A stretch of DNA of 64,000 nucleotides from Aphelenchoides besseyi (taxonomy: Eukaryota; Nematoda; Chromadorea; Rhabditida; Aphelenchoididae), in the NCBI GenBank assembly GCA_024699855.1, contig JAMPIQ010000001.1:9362001-9426000 (forward strand), written 5' to 3'. The position numbers and the translations under genes are program-made. Positions 44,447 to 57,800 of this stretch are shown here, one piece after another (position 1 is the stretch's first letter; every line of letters starts with the position of its first letter). The notes under the pieces were generated by a model that had not been told where the DNA came from, did no database searches, and saw only the letters and a list, made by a program, of their open reading frames with translations.

Positions 44447-45578
44447 TTAACGTTGGATTTCGACCGGACGTTTTGTGTTTTCGTTGTTGGTCGACGCCAA
44501 CGTTTCAACCCTACAGCGACGTGGGAAAACGGTACGTTGAACTGTTACGTTCATTGTGAGTAGTAAAACCGGTGGTACACCTAAAAAATGAGTTCTTTTG
44601 TTAATAAAATGAGTTACTTTGAATTAAAACCCACGCCAAGTGGGTAACGCAAACCACTTGCTCGGGCAAAGTAATGAAGTTCATTAGAACGTAGCTGAAT
44701 GATGCACAGGACAAAAGAGAATTAATGATCAAAATTTGAAGAAATAACTAAAAAACAAGTGTACGGTTAGTTGGCTTCGAACATACACTGTATTCTTTTG
44801 CCGGCATTTTGCTTCGACCTCTTGAAAAAACAACATGACTCAAATAGAAAAGAAAGTAAGTTGAAGGTAAAAGTATCGATAGAGCAATGTTGTTTCCAAT
44901 TTGCGCTGTCGAAGTGTAGACACCGGTCGAATCGTTAAAGTAACTCAGATGAGGATTGAAAAACCACGCCTGATATACGGAGTTCCAGATGGGTGATCGT
45001 GCAAAAAGAAGGATTGAAAGTGAGTAAACGAACGGAGCAATTATCCACAGGTATTGTTTCTTGCCTTCAAAAAGATACGAATAGTGACTATACGCCAAAC
45101 AACGATTGATGGCCAATATCAATGATGTGCTTGTGTACAATGACCATAGAGCTGATTTCAAACAACAGATTATTTCTCGTTTCTGAAACCTACAAAAACC
45201 AATAATACCGGTGGTATAAATCAGAACGTTGTATGAACAGAACATCTTCCCGTTAAACGTCAAATAACCGGATTCGAGCGCTGAAATTGGTAAGCAAAAG
45301 ACATCAGCTAATGCCATCATCAACATTAGACGATAACAGAAATTCTTTTTTCCAATCGCTTGCTTGTACAGTGCATAAGTGCAAGGAATGTAAAGCAGCT
45401 GAAACATCCAATTATTTGTTTTAACATCTTGACAGACCTCAGCAACAAAACCGATGATGATGATTAGACTCGCGAAGATCGGATGAGATCGACGTTCAAT
45501 TGACAAACTTTCCAAATTGTAGAAGGAGCAGTTATACTCACGATCCCATTGATTTCGACGTCGTATCAACAAATCCAT
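44447..45578 (-). CDS. Srt-class serpentine chemoreceptor, copy 1
   Basis: A nematode-specific seven-helix receptor, probably on chemosensory neurons. ATG at 45578. Typical Srt features: NCSFYNLESLSIERRSHPI near the N-terminus, YIPCTYALYKQ, FCYRLMLMMALADV, SLILAINRCLAY in helix 3 and FNPHLSYFND in loop 2. Helices 6 and 7 follow after a 40-nt intron whose retention would stop translation at 44748. The true stop is at 44447-44449, preceded by PPVLLLTMNVTVQR, with AATAAA at 44333-44338. Five introns, one with donor GTAGGT. It is a paralogue of the next gene. Confidence 0.88.
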
Positions 45579-46232
45579 TAATTTGTCTCCTACATAAACT
45601 CAATTATAATTGTAACAGTAACGCTAAACCGCAAAGAACGTTTCAGTACTGCAAATCAAAATCGTTCGTGGAAAAGGTTCCTCAAATGTACAATTTCTGG
45701 GATCATTTCAATTGACAATTTGACAATCAAAGTACAAATAGGAACATAAACGATACGAAGTTCAATTGCAAATGAACATAAAAAGTAGAATTAAATTCAC
45801 CAACTGGCTGCTACAATTATCGGGTTTAGATCTGGACAATTTCAAAAACAACATGCTAAATCCTAGCTTTTGTTCTTTAAAACTTTTGCAAATCGACTGA
45901 AAATTTAATAGCCTTTGGACTAGCGAGCTGTTACGACCTCGAATACAAAACTTCGGTCTCACATCACATCGCGTAATTATATTAGCCACATATTTGTGCT
46001 CTTAGCTTTTCAAGTGCTCGTCAACAGAAGTATTTGTCAGGTTATCATCAAAGGAATCGTCGACCTTCTAGGCAATGAAGCTGCTCATCGAAATGTTAAA
46101 TCGGTTTCCTGTTATTGAGATTACCGTAATGCTGCGGATTAAAGACATAAGCAAACCGGAAAGATTGAATTGAAACGATGTGAATTTATTAAAAACAAAA
46201 AAATGAGTTATCTTTGGGAATGAGATCTTTAA

Positions 46233-47427
46233 CTACAAAAGCATGTTGGTTATCGATGGCCTTCTTTCTTGTTGTTGATGTTCGGAAATTCGATTTGCAG
46301 TGTTGTTCATTGAAATGGAGTTAACCTGAACTTTTCCAGCGCAAATAGCAGTTCGTATCGTTTCGTTGAAGCACAAATAGATGATGGGTGGCACGGCTAA
46401 AATCAACTAACATACGAACATACTCCTCAATTTACCTTGAACAAAAACCCACGCCAAATGTGACCCAAAAATCAATTGACGAGGCAAATGGATATATTGC
46501 ATCATGATGTAACAAATAGATGCGCAGGAAAGAATTGAGTTTATGAAGAGAACTTGCATAAACAACTAAAATCTTTGGCATTAAATTCAAATGATCATCA
46601 CACAGAAACCTACACTGTATTCTCTTTTCGGTATTCGACTTCGACCTTTGGTAATAATCGTATGATGTACATAAAAGAGTCCGTAGATCAAAGGTAAGAA
46701 TATAGACAGCGTAAAATTGTTTATCATTTGCTCGTAACTATAATACTGAAATCAAAAAATAAGGTTTAGTTCGAAGTTTCGATTGCTTACTAAATCATGA
46801 AAATCGTTGAAGTAACCAAAATGCGGATTAAACATGTATGCACCAACTAAAGAGTTCCAGATTGGTGCCTTGCCGAATGCACAGATCACAGCCGACCAAC
46901 AAATCGGAAGAGCCATGAAGAAGTATTGCAGTTTATTAGCGAAAAGCCACGAGAAAGAAGTGAACGCAAGACATCTGTTGATGGAGAGCAACAAACTGGC
47001 CAACGTATATCCCGACCAACACGCTAAACGTTAACGATGAGTTGAGATGTTGTGCTACAAACTCACTAAAACCGAATATGCCCGCAACATAAAGGAAATT
47101 TGGAGCATCACAAAACATTTTTCCGGTGAACAAAAAGTAGCCGGGAATAAACGTGGTAATAGGAATACACAAAATGTCATAGAAAGCCATCATTAGCATC
47201 AATCGAAAACAACTTTTCTGTCTTAATGACTTCTTGCAGAACGCGTAAATGACAGGCACGTACATCAACTCCGCAACTAAGCCTATTGAACTTAAAAGAA
47301 TACCAAGAACTTTGTGCCGACGTTCCTCCAATGAAATCACATCGACGGAGTAGAACGAGCAGTTGTATCGTAGAAGATAATCGTTGTGTTTAAAGACAAA
47401 CAGATTCATCTGAAATGTCACCATCAT
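46233..47427 (-). CDS. Srt-class serpentine chemoreceptor, copy 2
   Basis: Start is ATG at 47427 or the in-frame ATG at 47409. The same landmarks as copy 1 occur: NCSFYSVDVISLEERRHKV, YVPVIYAFCKK, CFRLMLMMAFYDI, LLLSINRCLAF, FNPHFGYFND, a third-loop KGRSRIPKREYS, and helix 7 PPIIYLCFNETIR. Introns are about 40-45 nt at positions equivalent to copy 1. Stop TAG 46233-46235 with AATAAA at 46195-46200. The two genes lie head to tail on the minus strand, 654 bp apart, consistent with tandem duplication. Confidence 0.88.
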
Positions 47428-47809
47428 TACAAAGAACAAACTAAGAGAACACGTTTGTTGAACGACAGAAGATGTAATTAAGTTCCATATCTGTTAGCAT
47501 ACTCATCTAATCTATCTATGAACTGATCTCTTAATTCATCACATGGATTCACAAATACATGAATTTCAGTTGAAAATTCAGAAAGTAATCATTGGGAAAG
47601 ACGGCGAAAGAGTCAAACGACTTTGATTTCGTATAGCCGATTAAGTCAAAAAGAACTTTTTAACCGAACCAAAGTCCTAATCAAGTATTGCTTTCTCGAC
47701 GTTTCTATGGCTTACAAATCCGAGTTTCGTATTTATTAACTTAAACGAGCTTAAAGATCATTGTGAGACAGAGGTTCAGATAAGTGACCGGGTTGTAGCT
47801 TGCGTATAA

Positions 47810-48034
47810 TCAAATATCGCTCCGAAGTGACGTGTAAATGACAGAAAGATGTAAACTCTTTTGGACGATTTGTAGCGACGAAAAGACTAAAGAAATGTTT
47901 CGTAGCTGATCATTTTCACTTCCTTCGCATAAAAAACGTTGCAAAGAAACAAGTTCTTGACCATCAACTCCTAATGCACTTCTAATCTTTTTGATTTTTG
48001 TATTGTAAGTTGCAAGATTGTCTGTGGGTTTCAT
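47810..48034 (-). CDS. Possible small gene, unrecognised
   Basis: A 74-codon frame with its own ATG, upstream of the Srt pair. It reads helical and polar but has no splice support, domain or cleavage signal that I can confirm. Chance open frame is a real possibility. Confidence 0.2.
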   Translation of the reverse strand: MKPTDNLATYNTKIKKIRSALGVDGQELVSLQRFLCEGSENDQLRNISLVFSSLQIVQKSLHLSVIYTSLRSDI

Positions 48035-48412
48035 TTGGCAAATTCTATTGATTCACAAAACTACAACACCGTAGAAACACCGAAATTATGCTACTTTAGC
48101 ATCCAGTAATTGAAAATTAACGAGAGCAATCCTTAAATAACCATCGTCTCATGAAGTTGTCGTCAGCGTAGTTGACTTAATTCAATTTGTAGACTACAAA
48201 AAAGTGTTGTTCAGAATGTAACACAATAAGCAGTTTTATTGGTCAAATGAAGTTAGTAGTCTCTTATTTCAACTGTTCGCCGTGTGGTTCTTATCGTTCA
48301 CAGAAACAGATTCATAGAGCAGATTTATTCCAAACAAATCAACTCGTCAATTTTTACGAACTACAGAAACAGGAATCACAAAAGACCTAATCGACGACTG
48401 CGAATTCGAAAC

Positions 48413-48856
48413 CTAAAGGCCGGCCGCCGACGCCTTTTTTGCCGCTTCTTCCTTGTCCTTCTTTCGTTGTTCTTTGGAGACATAGGTTGAGGGCACCACG
48501 TATCCAGTCGGACTCCAACGGCCAATCATTTCACCAACAAAGAACCAACAAATCACTTCAACGCCAACGGCCGTATAGACAAGAAATTCCTGAATGAACA
48601 AAGTGATTTCAATTCGAATCGTAACTTTTACCTGAACAGTCAGATTCTTGTACTCTTTGGCTTCGATAGCTTTGAGAAGTTGGCCGAAGTCCTTCTTGAT
48701 TGCTGGCCACTCACTGGTCTTTGGCGGAGCGATTTCGCGTTCGAGGACTTTGCGGAAAATTCCCCAACGTCGTGGAAAATGTCCCGCGTGATGACGGTAA
48801 ATTACGCCCGTCAGATTGGCAATCTTCTCGAAGAAGTTGAGTTTGGGAGCTGCCAT
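48413..48856 (-). CDS. Mitochondrial ATP synthase subunit g
   Basis: A small subunit of the Fo membrane sector involved in complex dimerisation in the inner membrane. ATG at 48856; an in-frame 42-nt intron (GTAAAA...ATTCAG) is retained in the open frame, so the protein is about 133 residues. Family landmarks: a basic N-terminal helix (KLNFFEKIANLTG), KREIAPP-like REIAPPKTSEWPAI, an amphipathic helix, a membrane helix FLVYTAVGVEVICWFFVGEMIG, and the GR/GY region before a Lys/Ala-rich tail, as in nematode subunit g proteins. Confidence 0.92.
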   Translation of the reverse strand: MAAPKLNFFEKIANLTGVIYRHHAGHFPRRWGIFRKVLEREIAPPKTSEWPAIKKDFGQLLKAIEAKEYKNLTVQVKVTIRIEITLFIQEFLVYTAVGVEVICWFFVGEMIGRWSPTGYVVPSTYVSKEQRKKDKEEAAKKASAAGL

Positions 48857-49159
48857 TATTCTCCTGAAAGCAACAAGTCAAACACAAAAATCCAAAAGCA
48901 TTAGAAGACGATTCAACCACGTGAATGAAAGAGAATATTGAGAGCTCGAAAAAAGTATAATTCTAAGACGAAGAATTCAAATCAAAATCACGTATTTCCA
49001 CCAATTTCCGTAGATTTTTCCTCAGCGACTTCCAATCTCGCAGCAACCCAACTCGACCGATTCAATTCCTAACCAAATGCTCCGACCGGATTCTTTTTAA
49101 TTGGCATTGTGCATCAAAAAGTGAACTTGTTCAAGAAGACGTTGGCAATAGAAATCATA

Positions 49160-49330
49160 ATGAAAACGGTGGTGCCAAAAGTGACCTCTTATTTTCCTCG
49201 TCCTCCGACAAAACGCTCAAAGCGAACTCCTCGAACTTCGAAGCCATGTATCCAACCTTTGCGAATCGTCAATCAGCCGATTAAGAGCCCTTCAAATCCA
49301 TTGGTTTATCACAAAAGGTTTCGGCTCTGA
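49160..49330 (+). CDS. Possible small basic protein, unrecognised
   Basis: A 56-codon frame with ATG, rich in Pro, Lys and Arg (SYFPRPPTKRSKRTPRTSK). No splice sites, domain or clear promoter. It lies in an otherwise gene-free 1.3-kb stretch (48857-50139). Could be chance. Confidence 0.2.
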   Translation: MKTVVPKVTSYFPRPPTKRSKRTPRTSKPCIQPLRIVNQPIKSPSNPLVYHKRFRL

Positions 49331-50139
49331 AGGATAGCAGCACATGAATTGTTCCTCATCAACTTCAGAAGAATTTGGTCATGTTTTTTCATCACCGCAC
49401 GAAACTCAAAATCCTCGCGCTTAGCCACTCGACTACATTGCACGCCTCCCATTCCTTCGATATCGGCGAGCTAACTCGGTGATCGCCATTCACGTATCAC
49501 ATTTTGTTTATCGTTGCGATTACAAGATTAATTGGGACGGAAGAACGATATTTGCGAAAATTGAGGGGGATAACCTTAGGATACGAACTCTACACAAAAC
49601 GCAAGTGGTTACTCGGCAGCTGCAACGGACTTCACTTGCAATGACTAAAACACACTCCTCGAATTGTCCCCCAAAATTTCGAGCAATCGAGAGACAAATG
49701 AGAGATAAGGCCAAGGAAGAAGACTCGTGAACACTGTGGAATTAATGCAAAAAGAACCGCGCAATGTAAAGGCAATAGACAACAGTAAGCCATGATGGAG
49801 ATTTTAGGTCAGCAAAAACGCCCAACGGATTCAACCGGGACTCCGAAGAACCGAAGCAAATCAAGAGAACGACGCATGGCTTGGTAAGGAATTTAAAGTT
49901 TTCAGTTCAATCGACTTTACTCGAAAAACTATCTACTCCAGACGTTCTACTAATTAACCGTTAAACTAGTTGACATTAAGCAATAGGCAAAAAGAAAAGT
50001 TACACGTTTTAAACGGATCATAATAAAGGCGAAAAAGCACTTGGAAAGGACGGGAATTTGTTTTAAATGGAATCCATTGGAATGCAGATAAAAAATATTA
50101 CAAGTCAAATAGAATGTACAAAATTTATCGTCGTATCGA

Positions 50140-51792
50140 CTACCAACTATGATCGTAAAGCGCAGGAATGCTATCTTGTGGACCCAAAGCGTAGAGATAG
50201 TCTTGAGAGTCGCAAATCGGTTCCAACGAAACAAATTCGCCGCAATTGGACACATGCGGTGAGTTCGTGATGTCGCTCGTCGATTCACCACCAACTACCG
50301 TGTTAGTAATCGGTGTATACAAATAGACATCGTTCGAGGATTTCGCCGGAGTTCTTGGCGGTCCGCCGTCGGCGATCATCTTTAACGGCGATGTAAAGGC
50401 TTTGAACGAGTTGGGAGTGAGTTTAGCGTCGGTCATTAGCCGATTCAACGGCATGTCGGGAGTTAGGAAGTTGATTGTTTGGAGATCACCTGAAAGTTCG
50501 AACTGCTAAGAAGTCGAAAACGTGAAAACAAACCTTTTAAATCGTGTGGAATTTGATCACTTGAATCATTGCTGTTGTTCATCAATTTGTTCTCAGCGGG
50601 AACGGTAAATTCGGCAGGTTTCTGAAGGTACAGATCGGTTGACGAAAACGAACAGATGCTTACCCATTCTTTGAGACTCGAAGAGTCAGAAGGACAAATA
50701 AACGCTTGCAATGCATCATTACTTTCACTCTTAACAAACAGTTGATAACCCTAGAGAATAAAATGGAATGATTATAAATATTCTGGATTACAATTTCAGG
50801 ATTCAACGGTGTTTGTATGCAACATCGCGACCCGGCCGGCGACTTCAAAGCAATGAGCATTTTTTCTTGTAAGTCCTCCAACGCGTGTAGATCATTGTAA
50901 GTGAGGTATCTGAAAAAGAAAATGATGAGTAGACATGAATGTTAAACCAACTGATAAGGCATGTCGGTTGGATCTTCGCGAACCAAGTTCATTGCCGCTG
51001 TTGTGCTTCGAATCAATGAATCCAAGTAATCCTCCTGTTGTTCCAAGTCACTAACTTCGTCGCGTAAGTTTTGCGTATCTTTCGCTTGAGCAACATCAGC
51101 TGGCGTTCTAGAAATCGAAGTAAAGAAAATAGAGTGATCAGCTCACTTGAATCGAATGCTGTTTTTGCCCATTTTCTCAATCATTTCAATACCCTCCAAT
51201 ACGTTCGTAATGTCGTAGAGTCGTCGTTTCTGTACGCCCAATGTGACTGCCGCATCGTTCAAATTCACAACACATGGATCTTCACTACCGGATCGAAGTT
51301 CGAGAAACTTTCTCGTCAACCTTAAAAGCGAACTGTCTTGTCGAATTGACTGATCGATTGATTCGCAATCTAAATCACAAAATGAACAAGAAAAAATCAA
51401 TCAAACAACTTGCCATCATCGACTGCTTGGTACTTTGTTTTGCGTTCTGAAGATTCGGGCATTAGCCGTTTTCGAGAGTTCTGTTTCGGAGTCACGTTCA
51501 GTTTCTTCTGGGATTCGGGTTCATCTTTAACGTAGTATTGCTCCTCGTAATCATCATCTTCGAATCGACGTGAATAATCGGAAAAAGCGGACTAAAACGG
51601 AGAAGTGAATTCGTAGCGTCTTCAACCGACCTTTTTTGAGGAACTAATAGGCGATGATTTGACGATAATTTGCGCCATACGTGGTGGAGTCTTTGTGGTT
51701 TTAGGTGCGACTAAGAGCTTTGTAGGAGAGACATGCGCGTAACTGACGTTCCCGTTCATCGACGGCCGAGATGGCCATCCAACGGCGTCCAT
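50140..51792 (-). CDS. E2F transcription factor
   Basis: A cell-cycle regulator binding TTTSGCGC-type sites as a heterodimer with DP and repressed by Rb. ATG at 51792, about eight exons. The N-terminus is Ser/Lys-rich. The winged-helix DNA-binding domain contains [34 protein letters not shown] and [11 protein letters not shown], all diagnostic. A leucine-type dimerisation helix ([19 protein letters not shown]) and marked-box-like strands follow. The C-terminus carries a [17 protein letters not shown] segment resembling the Rb-binding motif, then the stop at 50140-50142. Having both makes it a canonical (E2F1-5 type) rather than atypical member. Confidence 0.92.
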
Positions 51793-54700
51793 TTAAGCGT
51801 AAGCCTGGAAAACAAAATCGATGTAACACGAAAATATCACACGACAAATTTCTTCGAAGGCCCGAAATCCGAGCGGTGCAAATCGGGAGTTTTGGTGCAG
51901 AAAGCGGTTGAGCTGCGTTGGGTTTTGGTTGGCGGGTTTGTCGCGCCCAACCCACGAGTCCGACTAATCAATGTGCGAGACCGAGGAGGCATACGAATGG
52001 GTTAAAGAGCGAAGATGTAAAATGCGCAGTTGGAAATCATACCGATCAATAAGATCGCTAAATTGCAGCAATTAGCCTCCGATCGAGTAATCGAACTTTT
52101 TCTTTGTTTCTGCCTCGACAATTCGTTTTGTCAAACTCTTCGAATGTTTGCTTTAGAATCAGATACGGTGGTTATTTCGAGGAACTGCAAATTTGAACTG
52201 CACAGCCACTTGTTTTTTCGTTCAGCTGTCCGATGATTGATAGTTCGCAGTTTGCACGAACAAATGTCATGCTCCTCCGAAACAAAAAAGGAGCTTGTTA
52301 TCAGTGCGGTAGACGATCGTGCTGCCTGATTAGATTCCAAATGATTTTCCGTCATTGTGATCTGAGCGATCAAGTGCAATTATTCGGATAGTCGTGACAA
52401 TTTCGAGTGGATTCCGATTTCTGTATGATCCACGAGCAATCGGATTTCTCATCGCCATCGTCTTCGAAGATCGACAAGAAAGAAAGCTTTTTGCGAACAT
52501 GCGAATGAAGAGAAGTTTTCGGAAGTTTTTGAAGGTTGAGCTCACTCAATGGGCCAAAAACGAGCGTGATGCTTGAAGACGAGCAGCAGCCCCGAAAAAC
52601 AAAAACGGACGGTGCAGAACTGAAAATTTTTGGTGACTGCCAACAATCATTGGTGTTTAACTTCGGGATTCTCGTTTCGAATTTTCGCATTACGACTCAA
52701 AACGATAAAACAGAAGCTACAGTAGCCGATTACGCAACAAAGCCAAACAACTTTGAAATTGAGAGGACTTTGGCCAAAGAATCGGATTAGATGCTGACAG
52801 AGGGGGAGTTAATGCGTGAGAATGGGAGATCAATGGATGAACACAAAAACACGTTAAGATCGAAGGCAGATTGGAGGGAATAGTTGTTGTTGAATTGACA
52901 CGCGGAAAGACTGGCGGCAAAATGTGGTGAAAAACGCTGTGTCGTGTATTTTCGGACCCAAAAAAAAGTGAAAAACGAAGACGGGAGTTTGGGACGGCGT
53001 CCGAGCCCTTTCAACAGAAAAATCGTCCCGCAATTTCATGGATTTCACAGGCCCCCCAACGGTTCCAATCGTCAATCCGAGATTCCGAAACCGATCGACG
53101 AATCTGACGATTTCGCTGAGATCTGTTGCAGCCAAAAAGGCTGAGGTCGTTTGAAGAACTCGAACGTTTTTTCGTGTAGTCATTCTCATCTTTACTTCAT
53201 AGTCATGGGCTCTGGAGAGGAAGCGACGAGTTGTAAAAGAAACAAAACAACATGACGATCGTGAAATCAAACACACGAAAAGAGTTTCCCGCTTCTTTTT
53301 CGACCAACGAGAGAAGTCGACCGCGAAAACTGACGGAAACTCCGTTGCCCCAAGCAAAGGAAGGGGCAAGAGCCGTGGTGCGGCGGGCGGCCTTTGCTGG
53401 TGCGGGCTGATCTTTCTGGGTGGTCGATAGCTTCGGCAAAGATACTCGTGGACAAGTGATTCCGTTGGGGGTCTCGAATAACCGCCAGCTTATTGCCGAG
53501 CACCGGCGGAAACAAACAGTGGAAGCTGCTGACTTCCGTTTGTTTAATTTCCGACCACCCAACAGTTTTTGTTGTTCGCCTCTCACATCTCCGCTTTTGG
53601 TTTCGTTCAAAACAACCGGCGAGAGAACGTTCGGTCGAGTTTCCCGCCACTTTTTTTATGTATAAAATGCGTCAGTCACCACCACGCAAAGTGGAAGGGA
53701 AGTCGGTGCATTCGGAGCGGACGATAAAAAGATTCCCGTGCAATGCGAAAGAGCCGAGAGCGGTGCGAAACAAAAAAGAAATTACCGGCGTTTTAATACG
53801 AACGTTCATAGCGACGTTTGTGAATTGGACCTCGACGTTAAGACGCCGATCGAAAAGATCACGAGTGTTGGCAATTTTTTTCGGGTTCCAATCCGCGCCT
53901 CTACGCGCCAAGACATAAAATGGCGACAGTGCGATGAGGCAAAAAAGCGTGCGCAGAGAAAATGCGCGAAGGGGACGCTTGGGGACGACGATCATTTGGA
54001 AGCGCGGAAGATGCGAAAGATTACGGCAGATCGTCGAGCGAAAACTTCAGCACACTTTCCATCTAAAGAGCCAAATGAGCGCAAAAGCTCATAAAAATTG
54101 GTTTTGGCGCCGTTGAACTGGAAAAAAGTTGTGCGATTCAAATGACGAGGTAAATGAGACGACGCAGAAAATAACTTGCCGGCGAGTTACCGGAAGGTTC
54201 GAAGTGAACCCGAGAGAAGAAACCTTAAGGTTTGTGGTGATTGGAGCCTACAGGTCGTGACTAATTGATTTAATGGCAATTGGAAGCTCAAGGATAGACA
54301 AGTGAAAAGCTTTTGGCTTGTCGCCAGGCGATCTCCTCAATTCTGTGATCTCAATGCGCAACCAAAGAGCCCGTAAAACGTCGGAGTGCTGTCGCTCTCC
54401 ACTTTCGCGCATTCGTTCGACGCCCGCCGTCAACCATCGAACCGCGGTTTTGGCGCCAAAATTCAGCATGACCTTTGCCTTCTTTTGCCCGTGAAAACAG
54501 AAAACACATTCATCAAAACGTCCGTTCTCTACCGTTCGATTTCAGAAACAAATGTCCGAGTTGAAACAGAAATTTTTGCAGTGCTTTTAAAATTACGGTA
54601 AATGTTGCCTTCAAAGTGTGCAGAAATCTCATTAAAAATTGAATTCTCGAGCTCTCAACACACTTCTCATCGATTCAACGGCCGTCTTTCCGTCGAAAAC

Positions 54701-54895
54701 CGACGCCCGAAAAGACCGCGGCGGAGTTTTCGTTTGGCGCTTTTGGACGCCGGCGCGAAGGCTGCGAGCTCTTCGATTTGTTTTTGGTCGCCCACGGATT
54801 TCTGGTTTCGGAATCTCCCGCGGTTATCATCGTCGACGAGTTTCCTTCGATTAGCATTGGCGGAGTTGTTCGCGTCGCTGAATTTTGCTTTACAG
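51793..54895. other. Long divergent intergenic region, no gene seen
   Basis: 3.1 kb between E2F (minus) and the TPR-GoLoco gene (plus). Several overlapping open frames around 53.2-54.1 kb have no domain, splice or codon support. A TATAAAA at about 53660 could mark a promoter. Upstream non-coding exons of the TPR-GoLoco gene may lie here. Confidence 0.35.
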
Positions 54896-57800
54896 ATGTT
54901 GGATCAACAGAAACGTCTCGTTCAAGAGGGCGAGGATCTGATCCGAAATGGCGAGCTACTGAAAGGTCGGTTGTTCGTTTTCCAATTCGCATTTTTTTGC
55001 TTCTTTAGGCATTCAGGTTCTGGAAGAATCGCGGCAATTTTTCGAGCGACAGAAGTTGGACGATGAAACAACGCGATTTCTGTTATCCGTCATTTATTGT
55101 CAACTGGGAAACGCGAATTATGCGTTGAAAGAGTTCTGGAAGGCGTGCCACTATCACCGACGAGATTTGGAGTTGTGCACGTAAGTTGACACGATTTTGC
55201 GTTTCGTATCTGCGACTCAGGAAATGCGATCCGATTCAACGAGCGAAAGCGATGTCCAACTACTCGATGGCGTTGTCAATGGAGGGAAGTCAGTTCGAAG
55301 AAGCAATCAATTTGGCTCGAAAAGTGATCTGCGAATCTCATGCGATTCATCAAAAAGCTGATTCGGTAGTTGGCAAACAAATAACACGAAATGAATGTCA
55401 GTGTTTCAGAATTCTTTTCTGTGTCGTGGGTACTACAATTTGGGAGTCGCTTTCTTTCAAAAATATCTCTCGACTAAACAGCAAAACAACGTCTTCGATG
55501 CTGCTTGTTATGACAATTTGACTGAAGCAGCACAAGCGTTTAAGTGAGTGACCAGCTTTTGTGTTTATTTTTGGCTTTAGAACGTGCATCGAATTGAGTA
55601 CAACAGACGAGGAAGTAGAAATACATCAGAGCTGCGATTTGTTTTACAATTTGGCCGTGGGAAACTTGGCCCTGGTTTATTTCTTTCACGGCAAATACGA
55701 ACAAGCTCAAACATACTACAAACAAGTTAGTTGCTTATCGTTTCGATGTTTCTTATTCATTTTAGCGACTGGAGATTGCCCGTAGTGTTGGCGACATTAC
55801 GGCTCAATGGCGAACTCACATCAACATTGGCGATGCGTATGTTCAGATGGACGAACTGGAGAACGCAACTGAACATTACCGGTAAGTTGAATTAATTTGA
55901 GAAGCGAGTTTGTATCTGTTTTAGATTGGCACTTGAGTTGTTGACTCAGGAACGTCGACATCCGGAGCACGAGGCATTGAAAGCCAAATTGTACTTTAAC
56001 ATGGGCAATACGTACAGTCTACTCGAGAATCACGAGAAATGTGCGTGTTTTATGCCAAATTTAGTTCTTAACTTTGCTATTTCAGCACTACAAAATCATC
56101 TTGAACACTACCGACTAGCCGAGGAACTGAACGACGTCGGTGGAATGAATCGGTCGAGTGTTCTAATTGAAGCCGCTCTGGAGAAATTGGAAAAGATTCC
56201 CGCATCTTGCGAGTTTCTGCTCGAAATTTATCGTCGACACGAGCCATCAGTAAGTTCATTAGAGATTTTGATTAGTCACTGGAAATTGAAATCTTTTCGT
56301 CCGTTGGGATTCGTCCGTTTTGTTACGTCACATCAAACTGGGGGTCATCAATTGTTCTCGTAGAATTGGAGGAAAAGCGGCAAAATCTCTTTTCCGGCAA
56401 TCGACTGGAAGCCAAAAAGTTTTCAAGCTGTGGATTTTGTTATTATTTAAAGAAAGTGCGAATGGCCGAAAGATTTTTTTGCTCGATAAAAGAAGACTGG
56501 AAACCGTGGGGTCTGTCGGTTGTTTCATTCGCTGGAAACTTCTGATCGATTCCTTTACCTTTGCGTTGTTTGGCAGCCAAACTTTTTGTTTTCTTGACCT
56601 TTGAAGCTCAAGTAGTTGAAACAAAAGGCGCCGTTTGGTGCGGTTTGATAAGCAGAAAGAATGTTCGGAGCGGTCTTTCCAACAGCAACGTTTAATTCTT
56701 TTCGAATGTCCAACGAAGCGAAGTGTTGGAAGAGAGTCTCGTTGAATTGACGGATTGTCGCCAACACATCTCGTCGATGCATTGAGGTTTGATTTCTGGT
56801 AGTTGAAAGAGCACGAATCTTTCGGAACGGAAAACAACTCAATTTCCTTTTTCTTGTGTTTCTGTCAATTAATTTCAATTCCAATTAGTCGACTTCCAAG
56901 AAAACTTCTGTCCACATCAGTTGTGGAATCCAAACACACGTGAATCATAATCAACGGCTTCTTCTCGGTCGAAATGACGACACGAAGTTGGCGCATGTCT
57001 TTCTGTCTTCTGCATTTGTTTTTATTTTGATTAGTTTTGACTTGACATTCGCTCGGCAGAAGATTTCGAATTGCGTGATTAGTTTTGAGCGACACGCGGA
57101 TTCATCGACTTTGACGTTCGGTAGTTAGTTTGTGGCCATAGCGTGTATTTCGGTCGCTCCCGATTTTGCTTCCGCTCTTCTTTCCGTTCCGACTTTTGAC
57201 CATCGCGGGTTTTGCACGATCTGCTCCACGTTTCCGTTCGTTTTGTCGTATGATTGGAAGCGGAACGCGAATCTTTGAGTTGGCCTGAGGCGTGGGAATC
57301 TGAACTGTTGCGAATTGATAAGAGTCGAAAGTTTTCCTCTGTGACTTCTGACATTGTGGGCGTTTATGAACGAAGAAAGGACGTCAAACCGGACTTCAAG
57401 AAAAGAATTGCGCGGGCGTTTTGTGAGGACCAACGGGAATTCGAGACTCTGCAGCGAATTCGTTACATCTCGGGGTTGAATTATCATTTAGATTGAAGCC
57501 ATGAGTTGACATTCGTTGTATGACATTTCAGGTTCAAGACGAAAACGATGTTGCTTTAATTCGAACGAACAACCAGCGCAAACCGCCCGAACGGCCACCA
57601 ATGCCACAGAATCAGGAAGACATGTTCGATTTGCTGGAACGGGTCCAAGGTCGTCGTCTCGACGAACAGCGAACGGAACTTCGTGATACGCTGCCCGATA
57701 CGACCGTAGGTTCGCACAAATCCGACAGTTTGCTTTCGTCTTCATCATCAAGTAAGTCGAAGATAAAAACAGGGAGGAGGATCAATAATCAGCGCGCTAA

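Noticed and set aside
44748..45578. Srt copy 1 truncated after helix 5
   Set aside because: The stop at 44748 lies in an intron; splicing extends the frame through helices 6 and 7 to 44447.
53600..54120. Candidate plus-strand gene after the TATAAAA near 53660
   Set aside because: The frames are basic and low in coding character, have no acceptable splice sites, and alternate with open frames on the other strand.
56328..57487. Minus-strand frames of up to 169 codons in a TPR-GoLoco intron
   Set aside because: No ATG with context, no splice sites and no recognisable domain; overlapping plus-strand frames are equally open, so chance is likely.
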